From Lophius americanus (taxonomy: Eukaryota; Chordata; Actinopteri; Lophiiformes; Lophiidae), in the NCBI GenBank assembly GCA_037951165.1, contig JBBDHG010000106.1, positions 295,501 to 359,500 of the forward strand: a DNA stretch of 64,000 bases, given 5' to 3'. How positions within the stretch are numbered: position 1 is the stretch's first letter; each line of letters opens with the position of its first letter. A program made the position numbers and the translations under genes. A model generated the notes under the pieces. It saw only the letters and a list, made by a program, of their open reading frames with translations, was not told the DNA's origin and ran no database searches. Below, one piece after another: positions 51,741-60,799 of the stretch.

Positions 51741-54700
51741 TGAAAATGAGGTGTAAGTGTTCTACAGAGAAGATGAGGTGTAGCTGTTCACAGTTTTTTG
51801 TTGTTCTACAAAGAAGATGAGGTGTAGGCGTTCCACAGATAAGATATGCTGTAGGTGTTCTACAGAGAAGATATGAGTGTAGCTTTTCTAGAAACAAGAT
51901 GTGGTGTTGGTATTCTACAGAGAAGATGAGGTGTAGGTGTTCTACAGAGAAGCTGTTCTACAGAGAAGATGACGTGTAGGTGTTCTACATAGAAGATATG
52001 AGTGTAGCTTTCCTAGAAACAAGATGTGGTGTAGGTATTCTACAAAGAAGATGAGCTGTAGGTGTTCTACAGAGAAGGTATGAGTGTAGCTTTTCTAGAA
52101 GAAGATGAGGTGTAGGTGTTGTACAGAGAAAATGAGGTGTAGCTGTTCTACAGAGAAGATGCCGTGTAGGTTTTCTACAAAGAGGTGTGAGCGTAGCTTT
52201 TCTAGAAGAAGATGACGTGTAAGTGTTCTACAGAGAAGATGAGGTATAGCTGTTCTAAAAAGAAGATGAGGTGTAGGCGTTCTAAAGAGAAAATATAGGT
52301 GTAGCTTTTCTAGAAAGAAAATGAGGTGTAAGTGTTCTACAGAGAAGATAAGGTGTAGCTGTTCACAGGTTTTTGTTGTTCCACAAAGAAGATGAGGTGT
52401 AGGCGTTCCACAGATAAGATATGCTTTAGGTGTTCTACAGAGAAGATATGAGTTTGGCTTTTCTAGAAAGAAGATGAAGTGTAGGTGTTCTACAAAGAGG
52501 TATGAGTGTAGCTTTTCTAGAAAGAAGATGAGGTTTAGGTGTTCTACAGAGAAGATGGCGTGTAAAAGTTCTCGGAGAAGATGAGGTTCAGCTGTTCTAC
52601 AAAGAAGATGAGGTGTAGGCGTTCTAAAGAGAAGATATAGGTGTAGCTTTTCTAGAAAGAAAATGAGGTATAAGTGTTCTACAGAGAAGATGAGGTGTAG
52701 CTGTTCACAGGTTTTTGTTGTTCTACAAAGAAGATGAGGTGTAGGCGTTCCACAGATAAGATATGCTGTAGGTGTTCTACAGAGAAGATATGAGTGTACC
52801 TTTTCTAGTAGGAAGAAGAGGTGTAGGTGTTCTACAGAGAAGATGATGTGTAAGTGTTCCTCGGAGAAGATGAGATGTAGCTGTTCTACAAAGAAGATGA
52901 GGTGTAGGCGTTCTAAAGAGAAGATTACGTTTAGGTGTTCTACAGAGAAGATGAGGTGTAGGTGTTCTACAGAAAAGATATGAGTGTAGCTTTTTCAGAA
53001 AGAAGATGAGGTGTAGGTTGTCTACAGAGAAGATGAGGTGTAGGTGTTGTACAGATAAGATGATGTCTAGCTGTTCTACAGAGAAGATGACGTGTAAGTG
53101 TTCTACAGAGAAGATGAGGTATAGCTGTTCTACAGAGAAGATGAGGTGTAGGTGTTCTACGGAGAAGGTATGAGTATAGCTTTTCTAGAAAGAAGATGAG
53201 GTGTAGGTGTTCTACAGAGAAGATATGAGTGTAGCTTCTACAAAGAAGATGAGGTGTACGTATTTTCTATAGAGAAGATGACGTGGATGTGTTCTACAGA
53301 GAAGATATGAGTGTAGCTTTTCTAGAAACAATTTGTGGTGCTGGTATTCTACAGAGAAGATGAGGTGTAGGTGTTCTACAGAGAAGGTATGCTGTAGGTG
53401 TTCTACAGAGAAGATATGAGTGTAGCTTTTCTAGAAAGAAGATGAAGTGTAGGTGTTCTACAGAGAAGATATGAGTGTAGCTTTTCTAGAAACAAGATGT
53501 GGTGTTGGTATTCTACAGAGAAGATGAGGTGTAGGTGTTCTACAGAGAAGCTGTTCTACAGAGAAGATGACGTGTAGGTGTTCTACAGAGAAGATGAGGT
53601 GTAGATTGTCTACAGAGAAGCTGAGGTTTAGCTGTTCTACAGAGAAGATGAGGTTTAGCTGTTCTACGGAGAAGATGATGTTCAGGTGTTCTACAGAAAA
53701 GATGAGATGAAGCTGTTCTACAGAGAAGATGACGTTCAGGTGTTCCACAGAGAAGATGAGATGTAGGTGTTGTACAGAGAAGATGAGGTGTAGGTGTTGT
53801 ACAGAGAAGATGATGTCTAGCTGTTCTACAGAGAAGATGACGTGTAAGTGTTCTACAGAGAAGATGAGGTGTAGCTGTTCTGGAAAGAAGATGACGTGTA
53901 GGTTGTCTACAGAGAAGAGGACGTGTAGCCGTTCTACAGAGAGGATGAGGTGTGGCTGTTCTACAGAGAAGATGAGGTTTAGGTGTTTTACAGAGAAGGT
54001 ATGAGTGTAGCTTTTCTAGAAAGAAGATGAGGTGTAGGTGTTCTACAGAGAAGATTAGGTGTAGTTGTTCTACAGAGGAGATGACGTGTAGGTGTTCTAC
54101 AGAGAAGATATGAGTGTAGCTTTTCTAGAAACAAGATGTGGTGCTGGTATCTTACAGAGAAGATGAGGTGTAGGTGTTCTACAGAGACAATGAGGTGTAG
54201 CTTTTTTACAGAGAAGATGACGTGTAGGTGTTGTACAAAGAGGTATGAGTGTAGCTTTTCTAGAAGGAAGATGAGGTGTAGGTGTTCTACAGAGAAGAGG
54301 ACATGTAAGTGTTCTCAGAGAAGATGAGGTGTAGCTGTTCTACAAAGAAGAAGAGGTGTAGGCGTTCTAAAGAGAAGATATGAGTGTAGCTTTTCTAGAA
54401 AGAAGATGAGGTGTAAGTGTTCACAGGTGTTCGCTGTTCTACAAAGAAGATGAGGTGTAGGCGTTCCACAGTTAAGATATGCTGTAGGTGTTCTACAGAG
54501 AAGATGAGGTGTAGGTGTTCTACAGAGAAGATATGAGTATAGCTTTTCTAGAAAGAAGATGAAGTGTAGGTGTTCTACAGAAAAGATATCAGTGTATCTT
54601 TTATTAGAACAAAATGACGTGTAGCTGTTCTACAGAGAAGTTGAGTTGTAGGTGTTGCACCGAGAAGATGAGGTGTAGCTGTTCTACAGAGAAGATGAGG

Positions 54701-54913
54701 TGTAGCAGTTCTACAAAGACGATGAGGTGTAGGCGTTCTACAAAGAAGATGAGGTGTGGTCTTTTCTACAGAGAAGATGAGGTGTAGGTGTTCTACAGAG
54801 AAGATATGAGTGTAGAATTTCTGGAAAGAAGATGAGGTGTAGGTGTTCTACAGAGAAGATGAGGTTCAGGTGTTCTACAGATAAGATGAGGTGTAGGTTT
54901 TCTACAGAGAAGA

Positions 54914-55046
54914 CATCCCATATAGTTGGAATCTTTTTTCGGGCTCTTTCTTGTATCTGCGTCTGCGTGTTTTCTGGAGGCTGACATCACCCGATGAACA
55001 AGTTCAGATCAAGTCAGCCCCTGTGTCAGCCGTGACTCACACTCAC
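54914..55046 (-). other. Intron segment between satellite and exon
   Basis: 133 bp of unique sequence lie between the last satellite unit and the tomosyn splice donor at 55046-55045. On the gene's strand this is the first 133 bp of the very long intron that holds the array. I see no repeat family or reading frame in it. Confidence 0.8.
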
Positions 55047-55114
55047 CCTGTGATGATTATCTCTGGGTAGGTGTTGGCACCCAACGTCCAAGTTCCTCCA
55101 CTGACTGGCCACTC
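55047..55114 (-). CDS. stxbp5l: Tomosyn exon (EWPVSGG...PEIIITG)
   Basis: Tomosyn binds syntaxin and SNAP-25 and restrains vesicle fusion at synapses and in secretory cells. Its N-terminal half forms WD40 propellers and its C-terminus is an R-SNARE coil. This 68-bp exon encodes EWPVSGGTWTLG and YPEIIITG, a highly conserved tomosyn stretch, followed by two bases of a glycine codon. The acceptor is ctgtctgtcag before GAG, with a branch-site-like ctaat about 20 nt upstream (plus 55133-55137). The donor is GG then gtgagt. It continues in frame from the exon at 55831. In the family the next residues begin H-A-D-G and are not in this window, so the following intron runs through the satellite and is at least 55,046 bp. 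Gene identity rests on remembered family sequence and no search was run. Confidence 0.9.
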
Positions 55115-55313
55115 CTGACAGACAGTGAGTGGATTAGTGTTGACATCATCATCATCATCACGCAATATCCCGCAGTCCAAGACCCCTTAATCTGGATCTG
55201 CTTTCAATATTCCAACAATCCTGTGTGATTAGTTATTTGTATCTTGGAAGCTGTTTATTTCCATCTTATCATATTTTCTCTTTGCCTATTAAAGAGGCTT
55301 TGAGTAATTCAAA

Positions 55314-55458
55314 ATGATGATGATGATGATGATGATGATAATAATATTGATATTACTATTATTATTAATGATAACAATAATAATAATGATGATAACAATA
55401 ACAATAATAATAAGGATGATGATAAAAATGTTAATATTATTAATAATACTAATGATTC
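55314..55458 (+). repeat. GAT/AAT-type microsatellite
   Basis: Starts with about ten perfect gat units, then degenerates into mixed aat, gat and aac triplets. The apparent frame starting MMMMMM here is an artefact of the triplet repeat. Confidence 0.9.
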
Positions 55459-55697
55459 ATTCATTCATTATCTACTACCTATCCTGTTCAGGACCACCAC
55501 ACACACACTTATGGGCAATTTTTTGTGACACCAATAGCATGATTTTTGGACTGTGGGAGGAAGCTGGAGTTCCAGGAGAGAACCATCACAGACACAGGGA
55601 GAACATTCAAACTCTGCACAGAAGGCTGGCAGATGTGGATTTGAACCTGGTACCTTCTTGCTGTGAGGCAGCAGCGCTAACCACTGCACCGTCTTAA
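55455..55697 (+). mobile_element. Truncated teleost interspersed repeat
   Basis: The text ttcattcattatctactacc, tttttggactgtgggaggaa, gggagaacattcaaactctg and ttcttgctgtgaggcagcag, ending gctaaccactgcaccgtc, matches a short repeat I recall as very abundant in fish genomes. It appears shortened internally, since the middle section normally between cctgttcagg and gggcaattt is missing. A tRNA B-box-like stretch is visible in gatttgaacctgg. It is flanked by AAT-type microsatellites, as such copies often are. I recognise the sequence but am unsure of its class (tRNA-type SINE or 3' end of an L2-like LINE). Confidence 0.75.
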
Positions 55698-55806
55698 TAC
55701 TAATGATAATAATGATAATGATAATATTAATAATAATAAAAATAATACTAATAATAATGATGATGATGATGATAATATTAATATTATTATTACTAATAAT
55801 AATGAG
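55697..55806 (+). repeat. AAT/GAT microsatellite
   Basis: Imperfect aat, gat and att triplets follow the interspersed repeat and stop about 25 bp from the splice donor of the exon at 55831. Confidence 0.85.
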
Positions 55807-55830
55807 ACAGAGGAAGTCCCGCCCTCCTAC

Positions 55831-55978
55831 CTTGAGGCTGAAGCCCTTCTTCTTGTGTTTGACTCCGATGGAGTAGAGGACGGGGATGATGTCAGGAGGA
55901 CAGTCTGCAAAGTAGGCGCTGCAGGTCACTGGAGACTCATGGATGTCCATCGGGTACGGGTTCTCGAAGACCGGGAAG
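55831..55978 (-). CDS. stxbp5l: Tomosyn exon (FPVFENPYP...KGFSLK)
   Basis: A 148-bp exon encodes 49 full codons plus the last base of an asparagine codon shared with the exon at 59623. Visible landmarks are FPVFENPYPMDIHESPVTC, AYFADCPPDIIPVLYSIG and KHKKKGFSLK, all diagnostic for tomosyn. The phrases DIHESPVTC and SIGVKHKK fit my memory of tomosyn-2 (STXBP5L) better than tomosyn-1. It lies in the N-terminal WD40 propeller region, very roughly residues 330-400 of about 1,150. The donor is AAG then gtagga. The acceptor ggttcag is unusual: almost everything upstream of it is a TG repeat instead of a C/T-rich tract. The surrounding 225-codon minus-strand frame runs through both introns and should not be read as the protein. 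Confidence 0.93.
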
Positions 55979-55981
55979 CTG

Positions 55982-56058
55982 AACCACACACACACACACG
56001 TACACACAGAAACACACAGAACCACCCATGTACACACAGAAACACGCACAGGTAAACA

Positions 56059-56130
<72 letters not shown>

Positions 56131-56280
56131 CACACAGGTACACACTCAGGTACACACACGCACACACACAGAAACAGACACACACACAGGTACACAAGAA
56201 ACACACAAAGGTACACACAGACACACACACAAACAGAGACACACACACTTACACACAAACACATGCAGACACACAAACGA
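55982..56280 (+). repeat. CA-rich microsatellite beside exon acceptor
   Basis: About 300 bp of CA/TACA/GACA repeats. The pure CA core is 56066-56126, about 30 dinucleotides. On the tomosyn strand this is UG-rich RNA ending about five bases before the AG acceptor of the exon at 55978. The many frames reading THTHTH or CVCVCV are artefacts. Confidence 0.95.
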
Positions 56281-56321
56281 GGTAAAGTAGAACTAGTGAG
56301 CATCATGAAATAATATTAATA

Positions 56322-56344
56322 ATATATATATATATATATATATA
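56322..56344. repeat. AT dinucleotide microsatellite
   Basis: A perfect run of about 11 AT pairs, immediately left of the Tc1-like remnant. Tc1/mariner elements insert at TA, so such a tract would be a plausible target. Confidence 0.9.
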
Positions 56345-56469
56345 GACAAAAGAGAGACAAACGCAGGACAACCCCAAAAAGGTTGTGGTTCTGCGGGTGG
56401 TGGCCACGATCCATTGCTCTCTCCTTATCTTTTCTGATTTACTCTTCTGTTGTTTTGGGTTCTGCTGGT

Positions 56470-57235
56470 TTCGTTGTCACTACTTGTGACAGGATTCAGA
56501 ACCGGCGGCCCACTGGCGTCGCACAGGTGGTCCAGATCCTCCAGGACGGTTTATCCCAGCATGTCTCACAGCACTGTCTCAAGAGCAAGGAGTAGCCGTC
56601 AGGAGACGGAGACAGGCCCATAGAAGGACAACAACCCAGCAGCCAGACTTGTATCAGCTGCTCAGTGTGAGGAAGAGCAGGAGGATTTCTGCCAGATCTC
56701 TACAGAATGACCTCCAGTGGGTTACTGGTGATGCTCATGACAAAACTGTCAGCAACTGACTGCATGAAGTTCTCTACTGGACCAGCACCATGGAGCTCCA
56801 CTGGTGTTCACCAGAGAACAGCAGAATTATCAGGTTCTCCATTGGTGCTCCATTATCATCACAGATGAGAACTGGTTCTGACTGACTTCATGTGACAGAC
56901 GTGAGATATGTATAGATGCTGTGGTGAAGGTTCATCCAGCAGGACTGGTTTGGTGGTGGGTCAGTGATGGTCTGGGGAGACAGATCCTTGGATGGTCTCA
57001 CAGAGCTTCACGGGCCAACGGTACCCTGACTGCTGTTAGGTACCAGGATGAAACGCAGACCCACTATCAGACCTCACACTGGTCCACTGGACCTATGGTT
57101 CCAGGACAAGGCCCGGCCTCATGTGGTCAGAGTGTGTTGGCAGGTCCTGGAGGATGAAGGTCTTGATGCCATTGAGTGTCTTCAGGTTCCTCGGACCCGA
57201 ATCCACCTGAGAACCTCTGGGACGTTCTGTATGGC
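56470..57235 (+). pseudogene. Decayed Tc1-like transposase
   Basis: Tc1/mariner transposases cut and paste their own DNA through a DDE catalytic core. Fragments here read NGTLTAVRYQDE (near 57,018-57,053) and QDKARPHVVRVC, then LEDEGLDAIE (57,099-57,180), which align with the conserved Tc1-like stretch that includes the second catalytic Asp and the ARPH motif. The normal QDN is changed to QDK. A glycine-rich equivalent, cagtgatggtctggggag, lies near 56,962. Upstream, gttcaccagagaacagcag and ttatcatcacagatgaga fit the region of the first DE. The expected SPDLNPIEHLWD motif is missing or scrambled after 57,180, and multiple stops and frame changes break the rest. Clear terminal repeats were not seen. 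The copy is non-functional and lies antisense within the tomosyn intron. Confidence 0.8.
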
Positions 57236-57244
57236 TGAACTTGA

Positions 57245-58815
57245 GAGAGAGTGTATGTGTGAATGTGTTTATTGATGTGTGTGTGTGTGTTTATTGGTGT
57301 GTGTGTGTCTTTATATGTATGTGTGTGTGTTTATATGTGTGTGTGTGTGTATGTGTGCTTTTTTTATATGTGTGTGTGTGTGTTTAGACGTGTGTGTGCA
57401 TGTTTTTATATGTGTGTTTGTGTGTGTGTTTATATATGTGTGCGTGTGTATGTGTTCATATGTGTATATGTGTTTCTATGTGTGTTTGTGTTTATATGTG
57501 TGTATGTGTTTGCTTATGTTTGCGTGTGTTAACATGTGTGTTTGTGTGTGTGTGTTTGTGTTCGTGTGTATGTGTGTGTGTGTTTATATGTGTGTGTGTA
57601 TGTGTTTATATGTGTGTTATATGTGTGCGTGTGTTTAAACGTGTGTCTGTTTATATCTGTGTTTGTGTGTGTCTATGTGTTTGTGTGTATGTGTTTATAT
57701 TTGTGTATGTGTTTGCTTATGTTTGTGTGTGTTAATATGTGTGTTTGTGTGTGTGTGTTCGTGTACATGTGTATGTGTTTATATGTGTGTATGTGTTTGC
57801 TTATGTTTGCGTGTGTTTATAGGTGTGTGTATGTGCGTGTGTATGTGTTTATATGTGTGTATATGTGTGCATGTGTTTAAATGTGTGTGTGTATGTGTGC
57901 GTCTTTATGTATTTGTGTGTATATGTTTATATGTGTGTACGTGTGGGTGTATGTATTCATATGTGTGTGTGTGTGTACGTGTGTCTGTGTTTATATGTGT
58001 GTGTGTGTTTGTATTTATATGTGTGTGTTTATATATGTGTTTGTGTATGTGTGCATTTGTATGTGTTTATATGTGTGTGTATGTGTGTATGTGTTTATAT
58101 GTGTAAGTGCGTTTATATGCGTGTGTATGTGTGCGTGTGTGTGTGTTTATATGTGTGTGTGTGTGTGTATGTGTGCGTGTGTGTATATATATATGTGTGT
58201 GTATGTGTGCGTGTAATTGTTTCTATATGTGTGTGTGTATGTTATTATATGTGTGTGTGTGCGTGTGCGTGTGTGTGTGTTTATATGTGTGTATGTGTAT
58301 GTGTGCATGTGTTTATATGTGTGTGTGTATTTGTGCATGTGTATGTGTGCATGTGTTTATATGTTTGTGTGTGTATTTGTGCATATGTATGTGTGTACGT
58401 GTTTATATGTGTGTATGTGAGCGTGTGTATGTGTTGATCTGAGTATGTGTGTGTGTGTATTTGTGTGTGTGTATGTGTTTATATGTGATCGTCTGTATGT
58501 GTTTATCTGTGTGTGTGTTTATGTTTGGGTGTGTATGTGTTTATCTGTGTGTGTGTGTATTTGTGCTTGTTTGTGTGTTTATATGTGTGTGTATGTATGT
58601 GTGCGTGTGTATGTATGTGTTTATATGTGTGTTTGTATTTGTGCGTGTCTGTGTGTTTATATGTGTGTGTGTGTATGTGTGCGTGTGTATGTGTTTATAT
58701 GTGTGTGTATGTATGTATGTGTTTATATGTGTGTGTGTGTGTATGTGTAAGTGCGTTTATATGCGTGTGTATGTGTGCGTGTGTATGTGTTTATATGTGT
58801 GTGTGTTTATTGTAA
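57245..58815 (+). repeat. Long TG/TATG-rich repeat tract
   Basis: About 1.57 kb of gtgtgt interrupted by tatg, cgtg, tttg and repeated gtttatatgtgtgtgtg phrases, forming a degenerate minisatellite built from TG. It is open in several frames (CVCVYM-type), none of them credible as coding. On the tomosyn strand it is CA-rich. Confidence 0.95.
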
Positions 58816-59384
58816 AATAGGTGTTTCTCAACCTGATATGTGAATGACCTTCAAAATAAAGATCCGTCTTTATTCATTAGAATTGACTCAGAGGGATTCA
58901 AATCTAAATCCTGTCCCCCATTAACTTAAAGACAATTAAGCCAATCGATGTCAACAACAACAAAAATGTAGACAAGTTAAAAGAACGTTTCTCCAGCCTT
59001 GAAGCCTTCTTCACTCTGGCTCACATTCTGCTCAGATGTTAGAGGCCAGATGTGTGGCTCATACTTCAAGAAATGTTCAGAAACAAAAACAAACAGTTAC
59101 AAACATTTGTCTTTAAGTGCATATATTTACCTTCAGCTTTGGACCTTATTCTGTTAATAAGTCACTGTAAGCAAACTGGACAGTCTGCACATGTTTATTT
59201 TCCTCCAGAGGAAAATGAGGTTTGGTGGGTGGGTGGAGTTATTCTGTCTGTCAGGTGTGGTGGAGTTATTATAGAGAGCCTTCTAATATTAATGTGTTAC
59301 TTCCTTCGGACTAAACAGGAGGTAAACATCATGATCTCATGACATCATCACTGCCTGGTGTTTCTATCAGTGCGCTTAATGTTA

Positions 59385-59619
59385 GTGTGTTTGTGTCTGT
59401 GTTTACGTTTGTGTGTGGGTGTGTTTGTCCTTGTTTGTGTTACTGTCTGTTAATGTGTGTTTGTTTGTGTATGTGTGTGTTTGTGTGTGTGCGTTTGTGT
59501 ATTAGTGTGTGTGCTGGTGTGTGATAGTGGTTATGTGTGAGTTTGTGTGTGTTGGTGTATATGTGTATTAGTGTGTGTGTGTGTATGTGTGTATGTGTGT
59601 ATATGTGTGTGTGGGTACA
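59385..59619 (+). repeat. TG-rich tract beside exon donor
   Basis: About 235 bp of TG-rich sequence (gtgtgtttgtgtctgtg and similar) ending just outside the donor of the exon at 59623. On the tomosyn strand it is CA-rich RNA at the start of the intron, complementary to the UG-rich tract at the intron's other end. Confidence 0.9.
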
Positions 59620-59622
59620 TAC

Positions 59623-59695
59623 TTGCTCTGTGTCAGGTCCACCACTATGAAGTCCTTCTCCAGAAGAACCACCACAGCGCTGGGGTCCTGGACCT
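59623..59695 (-). CDS. stxbp5l: Tomosyn exon (VQDPSAVVVLLEKDFIV...)
   Basis: A 73-bp exon encodes two bases completing a glutamate codon, then VQDPSA, VVVLLEKDFIVVDLTQS and two bases of an asparagine codon. The motif LLEKDxIVVDLTQS is a clear tomosyn signature, and its IVVDLTQS form favours tomosyn-2 over tomosyn-1 as I remember them. The acceptor is tttttctgtgtctcacag before AG, with a good C/T tract. The donor is AGCAA then gtatgt. It joins in phase to 61270 on one side (G plus AG) and 55978 on the other (AA plus C). It lies in the first WD40 propeller. Confidence 0.93.
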
Positions 59696-60582
59696 CTGTG
59701 AGACACAGAAAAACTGAAGATGCTTCACCTTTTCATCAACAACCACTCATTCGGAATATCAAGCCTGAACGGATCTAAAAAACCAACAAGAGATCCGACT
59801 CAGAACTCTGGACCCAAAGGAGTCCTGGACTGAGTTGCTCACCCACGTTGAAGATGCACATTCCTACAAAGAGTTCAAGAACGAACGAATAAGTGCATGA
59901 AACCAGAAATGAAAAGAGGACCTTCTCAAACACGCCGTCGGATGTAACCGGACCTCACGCAGAGTGTCTGAGATCTGTTGGAACCATAACCCAGAACCCC
60001 AATAATATATGCAAACCCTAAAATACATAAAGATGCATCCAATCCTCCACTAAGACCCGATTCATCTCAGAACCACTATCCTAGTTTGTGGGCTCTCATC
60101 TGAAGGTTCTGGAGGTTTTTTACCGGCTTCAAAGCTGCACAGCAGAAGATGAACGATCGTGCGCATAACCATACCTCCAAACACATCTCCCTGAGGGACC
60201 CCTAAGGAACGGCTCCTCACTAACAGCCGCTTCACCACCTCCTCCAGACAGCAGCTGCTCCAGCTGATGCATCTTGGGTGGAGGCACAGGTGACCCACCA
60301 CACGACTGCCAACCAACTCAGACCAGAAATCCCACTGTGGAAACGATTCCTGGATGATGAGTCGTTGTTTTGGAACGGAACAGATCCGTTCTTAAACTTA
60401 GGCAGGAATCGAACCCCAACACCAACCACTTCTGGACTGAACCTTCTCCTATTACGAGGACGGGAGCATCCATACCTCCATCTACAGGAACACCTGGAAC
60501 CCAACACGCTCCTCCAGCACCGCAGCAACCAGCAACACATCTGAAACCTAACACACCCAAAAACCTGCCTGTCCGGCTGTGT

Positions 60583-60623
60583 AGGAGGAGGAGGAGGAGG
60601 AGGAGAGGGAGGAGGAGGAGGAC
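60583..60623 (+). repeat. GGA triplet microsatellite
   Basis: About 13 agg/gga triplets with one agaggg interruption. The run is polypurine on the plus strand and polypyrimidine on the gene's strand. Confidence 0.9.
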
Positions 60624-60799
60624 TTCAACCATGAAGCAGAAGAGATGAAGCCTGGATTCAGAGACAGAATGACAGAAGACCACCTGCCCCATCTACTCAA
60701 GCCAAAAACTAAACCTCTATCACCAGAAAGAACAACCTTCACCACTGGGTTCCACCACCCACAACTTCTGGCCTCCTACACAAACACAGGCACAACCTG

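Larger units (their letters stand above)
1..54913. repeat. Giant intronic satellite, 27/28-bp units
   Basis: Head-to-tail units run without a break from the first base to about 54,913. The commonest unit is 27 bp, starting gatgaggtgtaggtgttcta and ending cagagaa. Main variants are a 28-bp unit starting gatatgagtgtagcttttct and ending agaaagaa, a 28-bp unit with gtagaatttctgg, a 28-bp unit with gtatatgttctac, and a pair with ggcgttccacagataa followed by gatatgctgtagg. Length divided by unit size gives about 2,000 units. The commonest unit has 10 G and 2 C, so the strands are strongly asymmetric. TGTAG and CTACA flank a 5-base loop in many units, giving a small potential hairpin. The left end lies outside the window. 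The right end is sharp and lies 133 bp from a tomosyn splice donor, so the array is intronic. No transposon protein, tRNA-like part or exon was found inside it. An assembly error in copy number cannot be excluded. Confidence 0.97.
55115..55830 (-). other. Tomosyn intron, 716 bp
   Basis: Intron with donor gtagga at its right end and acceptor cag at its left end, read on the minus strand. It is mostly repeats: a short cat run near 55,147, two GAT/AAT microsatellite tracts, and a truncated interspersed repeat between them. Confidence 0.85.
55979..59622 (-). other. Tomosyn intron, 3644 bp, with CA/TG tracts
   Basis: On the gene's strand the intron begins gtatgtacc, becomes CA-rich within ten bases (59612-59385), contains a second long CA-rich tract (58815-57245), then a decayed Tc1-like copy, and ends in a TG-rich tract (56280-55984) directly before the acceptor. 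Between 58,816 and 59,384 the sequence is unique-looking. It includes a perfect 8-bp inverted repeat at 58855-58874 (aataaaga, loop tccg) and a 9-bp one at 59197-59216 (attttcctc, loop ca). I see no exon there. Confidence 0.85.

Noticed and set aside
1..54913. Dozens of open frames of 60-407 codons on both strands, including pairs of overlapping 124- and 280-codon frames near 22, 25 and 27 kb.
   Set aside because: They are translations of a 27-bp repeat. They start and stop wherever a 28-bp or mutant unit occurs, overlap on opposite strands, match no domain, and lie in an intron.
1..54913. CRISPR-like array, since the repeat is 27 bp and regular.
   Set aside because: Units are contiguous with no unique spacers and vary in sequence. 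The host is a vertebrate gene region.
1..54913. Centromeric or telomeric satellite.
   Set aside because: The higher-order structure is reminiscent, but the array abuts tomosyn exons in the right order and phase. No telomeric TTAGGG run is present. Misassembly remains the only route to this view.
55468..56145. A 225-codon minus-strand frame as a complete protein.
   Set aside because: It reads through a CA/TG repeat, one true tomosyn exon (55978-55831) and the following intron. Only the exon part is coding.
57263..58820. Cysteine/valine-rich frames of 60-204 codons.
   Set aside because: All are translations of TG-rich microsatellite, open in several frames at once.
60062..60745. Frames of 60-124 codons on both strands in the 1574-bp intron.
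   Set aside because: No family resemblance, overlapping on both strands, partly driven by the GGA repeat, and not needed to join the flanking exons.
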